DNA of 64,000 bases from GWE2-42-39 sp963668595. GTDB lineage: Bacteria; Bacteroidota; Bacteroidia; Bacteroidales; Prolixibacteraceae. A model generated the notes under the pieces. The model did no database searches, was not told where the DNA came from, and saw only the letters and a program-made list of their open reading frames with translations. Every line of letters starts with the position of its first letter. Position 1 is the first letter of the stretch. The position numbers and the translations under genes were made by a program. Shown piece by piece: positions 43,100-52,467 of this stretch. The stretch spans positions 1,488,001 through 1,552,000 of the forward strand of contig OY764876.1 in the NCBI GenBank assembly GCA_963668595.1, written 5' to 3'.

Positions 43100-45277
43100 T
43101 TATTCACTTTTTAGAGTGATGGTGTTCTTCAAGCGGTTGTCGCGAGATGAACTGTTAATGCGTATTTCAAAATCGCCGGGTTCGAGTACCCATTTTTTAG
43201 CCGACTCGCTATAAAAAGCCAAATCAGCAGCTTTTATCTGAAGAGAAACATCAGTCGTTTCGCCCGCTTTCAGGAATACTTTTTGAAAAGCACGTAATTC
43301 CTCTTCCGGACGTAAAACAGACGATTCGAGATCGGCAACATAAACCTGTGCCACTTCTGCTCCATCCATCGTTCCTGTATTTTTCAGCTTAAATGAGACC
43401 TGAACTACCTGACCTTCTGCTGAAGGAACAACTGTTGTTTGCAAGTCGGAATATTCGAACGTGGTGTAAGACAATCCGTGACCGAAAGCATACATCGGAT
43501 CGATATTTTTAGTTGAATACCAGCGGTAACCCACCAAAATATCTTCAGCATAATTTACTTCCAGATTTTTACCCGGATAATTTCCCATAGCATGAGCCGG
43601 ACTATCATTGAGCGAAACAGGAATTGTAAACGGCATTTTTCCCGAAGGATTAACTTTGCCCAGCAAAACATCGGCCAGTGCGTTTCCTCCCTCCGAGCCA
43701 TTGTACCAGGCCCAAACCATCGCCGGAACCTGATCGTTAATACGGCTTAAATTTAACGGAGAACCAGCCGTAAAAACAACAATCGTATTCGGGTTCACTT
43801 TGGCTACTTCCTGTATAAGCTGTTCCTGTCCGTAAGGCAATTCCATATCCGGGCGGTCGTAACTTTCGGTATCATAATCGTGGTTAATCCCTGCAAAAAC
43901 AATCGCAACATCCGATTTACGGGCCAATTCAACTGCTTCTGCCAGAAGTGCTTTCTGAACAGTCTTATCTTCTTTTAATGTTAAACCTTTATCCCATGAG
44001 ATAGACGATTGTTTTTCGTATCCCTGAGCTACTGCAATTTTCACACTGTTTCCCAAGCGATTCTGCAAACCGGCAAGCGGTGTCACTTCGTATTTAGCTT
44101 TTAAGCCTGAACTGTTTCCACCGGCAGCATGTTTACGCGTAGCATTGTCGCCAATTACGGCGATTGTTTTAATTTTTTCAGATTGAATAGGCAAAACCTG
44201 CTTGTCGTTTTTCAGCAGAACAATCGATTCTTTGGCAACATTGTAAGCAGCCTGCGAATGTTCAGGTGTAGTAAACGACCCCGTTTGCCGACCTTCTCCA
44301 ATAATCTTCGTTTTAATCATCACCCGAAGAATATTGCTGACCTTCTCATCGATTACCGATTCTTTTACTTCTCCTTTTTTAACAGCGTCCAACAACTTAT
44401 CGGCAAAATAATACCGGTTGTAAGCGCTGTCGGTTCCCATTTCAAGGTCCAAGCCGGCATTGGCCGATTCTACGGTTGTATGAACAGCAGCCCAATCGGA
44501 CATAGCGATACCACGAAAACCAAGTTCATCACGCAACAAATCGGTCATCAGAAATTTATTTTCGCAACACCACGTTCCTCTAAACTTGTTATAAGCTCCC
44601 ATCAGAGAATACACGTCTGCTTGCTGAACAGCAGCTTTAAAGCCGGGCAAATAAATTTCGTGCAAAGCGCGATCGCTCATCTCTACGTTTACTGTTCCAC
44701 GGTCGGTTTCCTGATTATTTCCTAGATAATGTTTGATACAAGCGGCCACATCTTTCGATTGAATACCCTGAATCAGAGGCACACACATTTTTGAAGCCAA
44801 ATAAGGATCTTCACCCATATATTCAAAGTTGCGGCCATTCAGCGGAGTGCGCATGATGTTAATTCCCGGTCCCAACAATATATCTTTACCTCTCCAGCGG
44901 GCTTCTTCACCCAAAGCCTCTCCTCCCTGCATTGCCAGTGCCGGATTCCAGGTAGCAGCCAGCGCTGTTCCGGTTGGAAAATAAGTACACGAGTCATTGG
45001 TCCATCCGGCAGCAGCCCACGAATCGCGCGAAATTTCTTCACGGACACCATGTGGCCCATCAGATAAATGTAACTCAGGAATGCCCAAACGGGCGACACC
45101 AGTACTGGTAAACTTCGAATTACCGTGAAGCATACCGATTTTTTCATCCAATGTCATTTGTTTCAACAGACTTTCAATTTGAGCCTGTTCGTTGGCATCC
45201 TGCTTATCTATTTGCTTTTTAGGCAAGCACCCCACCAGTCCTATCATAATCAACATTGCAAACAGCAGTCTTTTCAT
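43100..45277 (-). CDS. GH3 beta-glucosidase lipoprotein
   Basis: The open frame extends to 45394, but the ATG at 45277 gives a proper lipoprotein leader (MKRLLFAMLIMIGLVGC, Cys17) and has AGGGG-like bases just upstream. The 725-residue protein has the GH3 TIM barrel with nucleophile Asp261 (GIAMSDWAAV). The alpha/beta sandwich (AVIGDNATRKHAAGGNSSG) and a C-terminal fibronectin-III-like domain follow. It cleaves terminal beta-glucose in the periplasm and would act last on the backbone. A hairpin lies in the 166-base gap upstream. Confidence 0.92.
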   Translation of the reverse strand: MKRLLFAMLIMIGLVGCLPKKQIDKQDANEQAQIESLLKQMTLDEKIGMLHGNSKFTSTGVARLGIPELHLSDGPHGVREEISRDSWAAAGWTNDSCTYFPTGTALAATWNPALAMQGGEALGEEARWRGKDILLGPGINIMRTPLNGRNFEYMGEDPYLASKMCVPLIQGIQSKDVAACIKHYLGNNQETDRGTVNVEMSDRALHEIYLPGFKAAVQQADVYSLMGAYNKFRGTWCCENKFLMTDLLRDELGFRGIAMSDWAAVHTTVESANAGLDLEMGTDSAYNRYYFADKLLDAVKKGEVKESVIDEKVSNILRVMIKTKIIGEGRQTGSFTTPEHSQAAYNVAKESIVLLKNDKQVLPIQSEKIKTIAVIGDNATRKHAAGGNSSGLKAKYEVTPLAGLQNRLGNSVKIAVAQGYEKQSSISWDKGLTLKEDKTVQKALLAEAVELARKSDVAIVFAGINHDYDTESYDRPDMELPYGQEQLIQEVAKVNPNTIVVFTAGSPLNLSRINDQVPAMVWAWYNGSEGGNALADVLLGKVNPSGKMPFTIPVSLNDSPAHAMGNYPGKNLEVNYAEDILVGYRWYSTKNIDPMYAFGHGLSYTTFEYSDLQTTVVPSAEGQVVQVSFKLKNTGTMDGAEVAQVYVADLESSVLRPEEELRAFQKVFLKAGETTDVSLQIKAADLAFYSESAKKWVLEPGDFEIRINSSSRDNRLKNTITLKSE

Positions 45278-45381
45278 CTTTTCCCCTTTCATTTCTCGTT
45301 TTTTTGCCTGATTGTCTTCTGCACATACTTTTTTTAGTCTATTTGTAAAAAACAGATAAAAACGTACTGTGAAGAGACAGA

Positions 45382-45411
45382 CTACCCCCTTCATCTACAA
45401 TCAGGGGGTAG
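45382..45411. terminator. Intra-operon hairpin between the surface lipoprotein and GH3 genes
   Basis: CTACCCCCT (45382-45390) pairs perfectly with AGGGGGTAG (45403-45411), with a 12-base loop and five G:C pairs in a row. On the minus strand the following bases are not a strong T run. It could be a partial terminator or an RNA-stability element between the binding-protein genes and the enzyme genes. Confidence 0.6.
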
Positions 45412-45443
45412 CTATTAACCAATTTCCGAAATAGCCAACAATG

Positions 45444-47330
45444 TTATTGAGCTACAACGTAATGAATTATAAGTGTTTCATTGTCCTTGCCGGAAGGAAC
45501 TCCCAGCCACATTCCTTTGCTATCAATATCAGCAAGATCGTTGCGACATATTTTCCAGTTTGGACCATAACTTGGCAACCAGTTAGCAGCACCGCCAAAC
45601 TTGATCAGATCCATATCAATCTTAATTGTATTATTGGCTCCGTCAATAGTAACGCCAGCCGAAGTTGTCACACCATCTTGTGTTTTGGTGCAGGTCACTT
45701 CTCCATTGTTAACAGAAAAAGTCAGCCTCGGATCCTGAATCGACTGTTTCACTTCTGCCGTCCAAACCCAACTGTTTGAAGTAAAGTCGTCAGCAAAGGT
45801 GGTTGCAGTAGTCCAACCACCGGAGTAGTTACCGTCACACCAATCCACATGCCATGAGTCGGACACCTTGAATGATTTGGAACTTGTTCCGCACAGCGCT
45901 TTGATGATTGCTTTTTTCGCTTCAGCCACCGGATCGCTTCCGGCTGATGCGCCCAATACGAAATGAAATCCCATATATTCTGATTTCGACGGATCACGTT
46001 TTCCGAACCAAATATCAGTCACAGCTGACCCGGTTTTCTTGATTTTCAAAATCTTCCACTGATTAGCGGCAGTTGTTGTAGCCACAGCCCAGCTTCCCAT
46101 TTTAAAGGCCGGAGTAATTCCTGTAAATGTAAGCGTATTGGTCGTTTCATCAATTGCATAAGTTCCTTCTGCTTCCACGCCATCACCATCAACCGTTTTC
46201 ACAGCACCATCCGAAGAGAACTGAATTTGGCAAGCTGACACATACGAAGCATAAGACGCATTGTATCCGGCCCAATCAGGATAATCTGTATTTTTCGACC
46301 ATGCGTTTAACTCTGTCCCATCAATTCCATACCAATTAAATGGAGTATCTGAGCTCAATGACCATGTTTTTGTTTTATTTACTGCTAACATCTCTCCCTG
46401 ATCCAATCCAAAATCGAAATTAGGATCACCTTCCGGTTCAGGTTTAACCCAGTTATCAGAATAATCTTTACTGATGAAGTTATAAACCAGCAAACATGCG
46501 CCTTCGCCCGATAAAGCAGGATCACGCAAAGCTGCCAGCTGCATGGTATTCTCTGTCAGCGACAACACTTTCAGGTTGCCCCAGTCGATTACCACTTTGT
46601 CACGGCCAGAATCGTGCAATATTCCGGCATCAGTCATTTTAAGCGTTTTGGCACTCGCATCCAGAAAATAAGTTCCGGTCTGAGTTTTTCCCAACATTTT
46701 ATGGTCAACCGTAATTTTTGCGCCACCTTTCAAACTGAAAGTCATCGTACCGTAATCGCCAGCGGCCATTAACCATGAATTACCCGGATAATCCGGACTC
46801 CAGTTCCAGGAATCTCCCGTAACCGTTTGTTTATCAGTTACAGTTACCCAACTATCATCGGTTCCGTAAAAGAAAAGAGGTCCAATAAAGTATTTACTTA
46901 CAGCATCAGCATTCAGATCAAGTACCCAGGTTTTTTCTTTTCCAACTCCACCGGTCAGTAAGGTCCAAAGCGGATCGTCCACATAATTCAGGTTGTTTGT
47001 GGTAAGGTTTAACACATAATTGTCAGCCTGAACATATCCGCCAGCGCTTTCAACACCATACGTAAAAGTATATTCTCCTGCAAACGGTATTTTCACTGTA
47101 TCTTTCAACTGCGTTGATCGCCCCATCGGGGTTACCCATAAAGGAGTAACTCCCGGCGTTAAACTTTCAAGAATGATCATATTCGGATCGTTTTTATCCT
47201 GAGAGATCGAGTATTTTAACTGATCTTTGCTGATCATCTCCCCGATTGAGAATTCTTCTGGTTTACAAGCATAAAATGCCAGAAATAAACCCAAAAGAGC
47301 AGTAAATATTTTGAACTTTCGTGTATTCAT
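45444..47330 (-). CDS. Three-module lipocalin-like surface lipoprotein, candidate glycan-binding protein
   Basis: The longest frame starts at 47363 inside susD; the ATG at 47330 gives a lipoprotein leader (LLGLFLAFYAC, Cys22) and 628 residues. After an immunoglobulin-like N-terminal domain (about 30-115) three repeated blocks of about 150 residues follow (about 130-290, 319-470 and 484-628). Each block has a KTW or KSF start, an aromatic loop, and a strand pair of the form TFSLKGG...GTYFLDASAKTLKMT. The last two end WFG/WLG plus a hydrophobic strand. It occupies the SGBP position right after susD. I do not recognise a named family. Confidence 0.75.
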   Translation of the reverse strand: MNTRKFKIFTALLGLFLAFYACKPEEFSIGEMISKDQLKYSISQDKNDPNMIILESLTPGVTPLWVTPMGRSTQLKDTVKIPFAGEYTFTYGVESAGGYVQADNYVLNLTTNNLNYVDDPLWTLLTGGVGKEKTWVLDLNADAVSKYFIGPLFFYGTDDSWVTVTDKQTVTGDSWNWSPDYPGNSWLMAAGDYGTMTFSLKGGAKITVDHKMLGKTQTGTYFLDASAKTLKMTDAGILHDSGRDKVVIDWGNLKVLSLTENTMQLAALRDPALSGEGACLLVYNFISKDYSDNWVKPEPEGDPNFDFGLDQGEMLAVNKTKTWSLSSDTPFNWYGIDGTELNAWSKNTDYPDWAGYNASYASYVSACQIQFSSDGAVKTVDGDGVEAEGTYAIDETTNTLTFTGITPAFKMGSWAVATTTAANQWKILKIKKTGSAVTDIWFGKRDPSKSEYMGFHFVLGASAGSDPVAEAKKAIIKALCGTSSKSFKVSDSWHVDWCDGNYSGGWTTATTFADDFTSNSWVWTAEVKQSIQDPRLTFSVNNGEVTCTKTQDGVTTSAGVTIDGANNTIKIDMDLIKFGGAANWLPSYGPNWKICRNDLADIDSKGMWLGVPSGKDNETLIIHYVVAQ

Positions 47331-47349
47331 TGTGTTTGTATTTTTTAGA

Positions 47350-48942
47350 TTATTTCCAACCATCGTTTTGTTGTAATACGCCGTCAGACAAACTAATCTG
47401 AGTTTGTGGAATCATCTGAAATCCGCGTGTTGCCAGAATATTTTCTTTTTTAATTTGCTTTGTACTCTCAACTCCTCCATTTTTCACGGTTGTTGATTCA
47501 GCAATAACATCGGCAGCAGTCTGAAGTCCCTGACGAAGTAAATCCCAGTAACGAATTCCTTCAAAAGCAAATTCGAAACGACGTTCATCCAGAATATTGG
47601 CAACAGAAACACTTTTACTTGTTAATCCGGCACGCGAACGAACCTGATCGAAATAGTCCTGAGCATTGGCACTTCCCAGTTCAGCAGCCATCAACAAAAC
47701 GTCAGCATAACGCATCACCACATAATCCTGATATTGGCTAATCTGGAAGCTAACTCCTCCATTGAATTCAGCCAAATCTTTTCCGTTTGGATTACACAGC
47801 GGAGTATATTTTTTATTGGTATAGCCGGTATATTCACGCTGATCGGCATTGTCAAAATCCAGATTTTCACCAACAATGTCAATAATAGAAGCTTCCTTGC
47901 GTTTATCTCCACTTTCGAATGCACTGAAAAGTTTTGAAGAAACAGTACAGGCGCCCCAACCTTTTCCGTAAGGGCAAAATGACTGCGAACGAAGGCCTAA
48001 CATTACCAACCAATGATTTGAATCGGTATTTCCATTATAATCAGACGTAATGTTGTACTTTACAGCGAATACTGTTTCTTTATTATCTTTCCCTGCATAC
48101 GTTGTTTCCAGGCCATCGCCTTTTGCATTTGCTTTCGATGAAGCCGCAGGCCAAAGGTTTTTAAAATCAGCTATCAGTTCGTATTTTCCACTAGCAATAA
48201 CATCTTCCAGACTTTGTAAAGCCTGAGCCTTTGTCAGTTTTCCGGCGAGATCTGTTTTTCCGTAATATCCGGTATAAAACAAATACACACGGGCAAGCAT
48301 TGCTTTGGCCGTCCATTTATTTACCCGGCCACCTTCTACTGTTTCGGAAGCATTTTCTGCGGCAAAAAGTAAATCCTCAGCAATCAGGCTATAAGTATCA
48401 TCGGCTGAAGCCTGAGGTATATTTTCACTTGAAGGTTCTGTCAGTAAAGGAACTTTTTCCCACAAACGAACCATTTCGAAGTAGCAGTAAGCACGCAAGA
48501 AACGAGCCTGTGCCTCAATCGAGTTTCGTAAGGTCGTGTTTTCCTTCCAGTCAATCTGATCCATTTTTTGCAATAATACATTGCAACGGTAAATCGCTTT
48601 ATAGTATGAAGCCCAATTATTTTCAAACTGATTTACATCAGCAGGAGAACGTGACAGGTCAAATTCATCAATCTGCTGATAGCCGTATCCGTCAGTATTT
48701 CCTGTGGCCCCAAAGCAGTTATCGGAAAGCACCTCCGATGCTATAGGAAAAGCAACACCACTGGAATAAAGCACCTGAATTCCATCGTAACACCCAACAA
48801 TAGCCAATTCTGCATCACTGGTCGTTTTGTAAAAGTTTCCATCTGTGAGTGATGTTAGCGGTTCGCTGTCGAGGAAGCTTTCAGAACAAGCACTCATGAA
48901 TAAAGCACCAAGTGCCAGGATATATATATTAATTTTTTTCAT
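47350..48942 (-). CDS. SusD-family glycan-binding lipoprotein
   Basis: The protein has 530 residues with a lipobox (GALFMSAC, Cys19) and the usual SusD start FLDSEPLTSLTDGNFYKTTS. TPR-like helices include RFLRAYCYFEMVRLWEKVPL, and the C-terminal RagB/SusD region has ERRFEFAFEGIRYWDLLRQG. It forms the lid of the SusC transporter at the outer surface. It starts 12 bases after the susC stop, the normal arrangement. Confidence 0.95.
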   Translation of the reverse strand: MKKINIYILALGALFMSACSESFLDSEPLTSLTDGNFYKTTSDAELAIVGCYDGIQVLYSSGVAFPIASEVLSDNCFGATGNTDGYGYQQIDEFDLSRSPADVNQFENNWASYYKAIYRCNVLLQKMDQIDWKENTTLRNSIEAQARFLRAYCYFEMVRLWEKVPLLTEPSSENIPQASADDTYSLIAEDLLFAAENASETVEGGRVNKWTAKAMLARVYLFYTGYYGKTDLAGKLTKAQALQSLEDVIASGKYELIADFKNLWPAASSKANAKGDGLETTYAGKDNKETVFAVKYNITSDYNGNTDSNHWLVMLGLRSQSFCPYGKGWGACTVSSKLFSAFESGDKRKEASIIDIVGENLDFDNADQREYTGYTNKKYTPLCNPNGKDLAEFNGGVSFQISQYQDYVVMRYADVLLMAAELGSANAQDYFDQVRSRAGLTSKSVSVANILDERRFEFAFEGIRYWDLLRQGLQTAADVIAESTTVKNGGVESTKQIKKENILATRGFQMIPQTQISLSDGVLQQNDGWK

Positions 48943-48954
48943 TGTTCGTAGGTT

Positions 48955-51900
48955 TTAGAATTTAACACTGACACCAACAAGGATCGTTCTAGGACGAGGA
49001 TAATAACCAACATCAACGCCTGACGAACCATTTTCAAGACCATAACCAACTTCCGGGTCCATTCCGTTGTATTTGGTAAATGTGAATGCATTCAGTACTG
49101 AAGTGTACAGACGAGCCTGACTCAAATATTTACATTTTGCCAGTTTCGAAAAATCGTATCCCAGTGTAATATTGCTGATTCGGAGAAAATCACCGTCTTT
49201 CACAAAAAGATCGGAGAACAAATAGTTGATGTTGGTTTCTGTAACCCGCGGAATTCGGTTTGATGTTCCTTCGCCATGCCACCTTCCTAAAAATTCAGAA
49301 GTGTAATTCGCAAAACCATTGGCATGGTTACGATAAGTCTGAACAATCTGATTTCCGGCAACACCATTCGCTGATACAGAGAAATCGAAATGTTTATAAT
49401 CGCAGCCGAATGTAAATCCGAAAGTATAATCAGGGTTTGGATCACCCACCATTGTTTTATCGCCTTCATCGATCGAACCATTTCCATCCATATCGATATA
49501 ACGCAAATCGCCAGGTTGGGCTTTCGGTTGGATAACTTTTCCTGCCGCATTTTTATATGAAGCAACTTCTTCTACATTTTGGAATACTCCGTCAGTTTTC
49601 CATCCCCAGAAATAACCAATTGGATAGCCTGTTTCTGCCCGGTGATAAAATTCTGCCGCATTATCGTAAAGCATGTTTGTCAAACCGTGAACAATACCAT
49701 CGCTGGTTGGAACATCGGTCACCTCATTTTTATTCTTTGATATATTGGCATTAACAAAATACTTGAAATCACCAATTTTATCATTCCAGCTTACAGCCAA
49801 CTCAATACCGGTATTTTTTACGTTACCACCATTGATATATGGAGCATCGGCTCCTGCAGTAGCAAGAATCGGAGCTTTAATCAGCCAGTCTTTAGTTGTT
49901 TTGCGGTACCAATCCAGGTTTACACCAAGTTTTGAATCAATCAAACGGGCATCAAATCCTAAGTTTGTTTGTTCTGAGGTTTCCCATCGCAAATTAAGAT
50001 TTGCCAAACGCTGAGGATATGCTCCGGTTGCATTCCCCGATGCATTAAAATCTTCTGAACCAAAATAGTAATTACTTCCCTGGATCACATTATTATCTCC
50101 ATCACGATAGCCTTCTCCGACCAGAACTGGTGCTAGATATTGCCATGCAGCAATATTCTGATTTCCGACCTGTCCCCAACTGGCACGAATCTTTAGGAAG
50201 CTCAACCATTTGCTAGTCGATTCCATAAACGATTCGTTGCTGGCAACCCAACCGGCCGAAACCGAAGGAAAGTTACCCCAGCGGTGATTCGAATCGAAAC
50301 GAGAAGAACCATCTCTGCGGAAAGTTGCATTCAACATGTACGTTTCCTTATAGTTGTAGCTCAACCGACCGAAGTACGACACAAGCATCGATTCGTCGTT
50401 GGGAGCTCCGCCATACGAAAGTTTTGTAAGATCTGTATTTGTTGTGTTATCAATATAAGCATGTTCCAAATCAGAAATAACCAAATCTGCATTCGAAACA
50501 TTAAGCCATGAACCTTTATTTTGATAGGCTGACATACCAAGCATCGCTGAAAAACTATGCTCTTTAATTTTAAAATCGTACGATGCAATATTGTCCCAGG
50601 TCCAGGCGAAACCTTTACTAAGGTTCTGGCTGGCGCTATCATTAATCTTTTCAGCATACATCGACAACTGATATTTCGGAGTGAATGAACGACCTTCGCT
50701 GGTATAGAAATCAATACCAAAAGTAGTCTTCAGTTTAAGCCCTTTGATCGGATTCGCTTCGACATATACATCTCCAAAAAGTTTTTGGTTGTTGTTTTTA
50801 TTCTGATTGGTCAACATCATCAATGCGTATGGATTGCTCTCTCCATCATTCCACGGATCCCATGCTGCACCATTATACATTACACCCGCATTTTTTGTAT
50901 TGTTCAAGTAGTTTCCTGAATCATCGTACATGGGCAAAAACGGACTTGTGTTAAATGCACTACGAAGAGTGTTGTTATACTGGTTGCCAACGCCAATTCC
51001 GTTCTTTTCCATGTAACCAAACGAAAGGTGCTGCCCTATTTTAATAATATCATTGTATAAACTGTGTTCTGTATTTACGCGGAAATTGTAGCGATCGTAG
51101 TTTGAAACACTAGGCCCACCAACAATTCCTTCCTGTCCTGTATATGAAAGAGAAATAGAATAAACAGAAGAATTTCCGCCACCAGTAACGCCTAACGTGT
51201 AGTTCTGAGTAACGGCATTGTCATAAAACATCTCATCCATCCAGTTCGTTCCGTTGCCCATTGCTGTAATTTCATCAGCACTAAAATAGGGAGCTTTTCC
51301 TGAGTTAATTGCTGATTCATTCATCAGCACTGCATACTCACGGCTATTCAGCATATCTACTTTTCGGGCAACATTTTGTACACCATAATATGAATCGAAC
51401 GAAATCTGAGCTTTTCCTTTGCTTCCTGATTTGGTCGTAATAAGTACCACACCATTGGCAGCCTGCGAACCATAAATTGCAGCCGACGCAGCATCTTTCA
51501 GCACATCAATCCGTTCGATATCGGCATTATTTAAATACGAAATATCGCCTGTTTGAACACCATCGACCAGATAAAGAGGACCAGAATTTCCGATTGTACC
51601 CATCCCGCGAACAACTACTTTAAGACCTTCTCCCGGCTGACCAGATGTTGACGAAATTTGCACACCGGGGGTTTGTCCCTGCAATGCCTGCAAGGCACTG
51701 GTAGTACTAAGTTTCTGAAGACTTTCACCATCAACCTGAAGAGTTGCTCCGGTAACCAGTTTCTTTTTCTGAACACCGTAACCAACCACTACAACTTCAT
51801 CAATGTCAGTCACATCAGCTTCCATTACGACAATTATCTCGGTACGGCCATTCAATTCAATATCCTGTGTTTTAAATCCGATAGAAGAAATAGTCAAAAC

Positions 51901-52167
51901 ACTAGCAGGTTTCGAATTAAGATTAAAAACACCATTTACGTCGGTCGTCGTTCCATAAGTGGTTCCTTTTACAACTACAGCAACCCCCGGAATTGGAGTC
52001 CGGCTGGTCGCTTCAATAACAGTTCCCTTTATATTCTGCACCATTTGCGCAAAACCAGGTACTGTTAACAAGACAGACAGAAATAACCATACAAAAAATT
52101 GTACAGCACGAAGAGAACTATTCCCGACTTTTCCCGGAAGATTCCCATCATTAGATTTTTCTTTCAT
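48955..52167 (-). CDS. SusC-family TonB-dependent outer-membrane transporter
   Basis: The protein has 1070 residues with a signal peptide ending VPGFAQ. A carboxypeptidase-regulatory-like domain (IKGTVIEATSRTPIPGVAVV) precedes the TonB-box region (DEVVVVGYGVQKKKLVTGA) and a plug with LYLVDGVQTGDISYLNNADI. A large barrel ends in VGVSVKF with C-terminal Phe. It imports glycan oligosaccharides with the SusD lid. It is the first gene of the operon, with its candidate operator 160-215 bases upstream. Confidence 0.96.
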   Translation of the reverse strand: MKEKSNDGNLPGKVGNSSLRAVQFFVWLFLSVLLTVPGFAQMVQNIKGTVIEATSRTPIPGVAVVVKGTTYGTTTDVNGVFNLNSKPASVLTISSIGFKTQDIELNGRTEIIVVMEADVTDIDEVVVVGYGVQKKKLVTGATLQVDGESLQKLSTTSALQALQGQTPGVQISSTSGQPGEGLKVVVRGMGTIGNSGPLYLVDGVQTGDISYLNNADIERIDVLKDAASAAIYGSQAANGVVLITTKSGSKGKAQISFDSYYGVQNVARKVDMLNSREYAVLMNESAINSGKAPYFSADEITAMGNGTNWMDEMFYDNAVTQNYTLGVTGGGNSSVYSISLSYTGQEGIVGGPSVSNYDRYNFRVNTEHSLYNDIIKIGQHLSFGYMEKNGIGVGNQYNNTLRSAFNTSPFLPMYDDSGNYLNNTKNAGVMYNGAAWDPWNDGESNPYALMMLTNQNKNNNQKLFGDVYVEANPIKGLKLKTTFGIDFYTSEGRSFTPKYQLSMYAEKINDSASQNLSKGFAWTWDNIASYDFKIKEHSFSAMLGMSAYQNKGSWLNVSNADLVISDLEHAYIDNTTNTDLTKLSYGGAPNDESMLVSYFGRLSYNYKETYMLNATFRRDGSSRFDSNHRWGNFPSVSAGWVASNESFMESTSKWLSFLKIRASWGQVGNQNIAAWQYLAPVLVGEGYRDGDNNVIQGSNYYFGSEDFNASGNATGAYPQRLANLNLRWETSEQTNLGFDARLIDSKLGVNLDWYRKTTKDWLIKAPILATAGADAPYINGGNVKNTGIELAVSWNDKIGDFKYFVNANISKNKNEVTDVPTSDGIVHGLTNMLYDNAAEFYHRAETGYPIGYFWGWKTDGVFQNVEEVASYKNAAGKVIQPKAQPGDLRYIDMDGNGSIDEGDKTMVGDPNPDYTFGFTFGCDYKHFDFSVSANGVAGNQIVQTYRNHANGFANYTSEFLGRWHGEGTSNRIPRVTETNINYLFSDLFVKDGDFLRISNITLGYDFSKLAKCKYLSQARLYTSVLNAFTFTKYNGMDPEVGYGLENGSSGVDVGYYPRPRTILVGVSVKF

Positions 52168-52467
52168 AATACTTAGTTTAGATTTTAGTTAACTGACCTT
52201 ATAAGAGAGCAAACAGTTGATTCCCTAAATTTAATAAGAACATAGACTTTGCCCAATTATATCGTCACCATCAAAAGTACTTGATAACAAAATTTACCCT
52301 GTGCCTGAATTGTTCGCATTCGGGTGCTAAAATGTTAACCCATGGGGTATAAAATGTTTATTTTTTATGTATGAAATGTTTCGCATCCTCTGATTTATCA
52401 GAAAAGAAAAAATTAAAATATTTCGGTTTATCTGACAACACTGTATATTTATAACAAATTTGAAGCT
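52168..52467. other. Divergent promoter region between susC and the glycosyltransferase gene
   Basis: No ORF. It holds the 22-bp-period direct repeats (separate entry). A TACTTTTG box on the minus strand at 52272-52279 fits the Bacteroidota -7 consensus TAnnTTTG and would put the susC start site near 52265, but no good -33 box is found, so this is only tentative. Confidence 0.4.
52329..52380. promoter_or_regulatory. Three direct repeats with 22-bp period upstream of susC
   Basis: AAAATGTT (52329-52336), AAAATGTT (52351-52358) and GAAATGTT (52373-52380) recur with spacers of exactly 14 bases, so all three face the same side of the helix. AraC-type regulators such as the C-terminal domain of the hybrid sensor bind direct repeats. 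The site lies upstream of a possible -7 box, which suits an activator. The link to the sensor is inference. Confidence 0.55.

Noticed and set aside
52272..52279. TACTTTTG as the susC -7 promoter box
   Set aside because: It fits TAnnTTTG but no -33 partner is at the right distance, so it is mentioned only in the intergenic entry.
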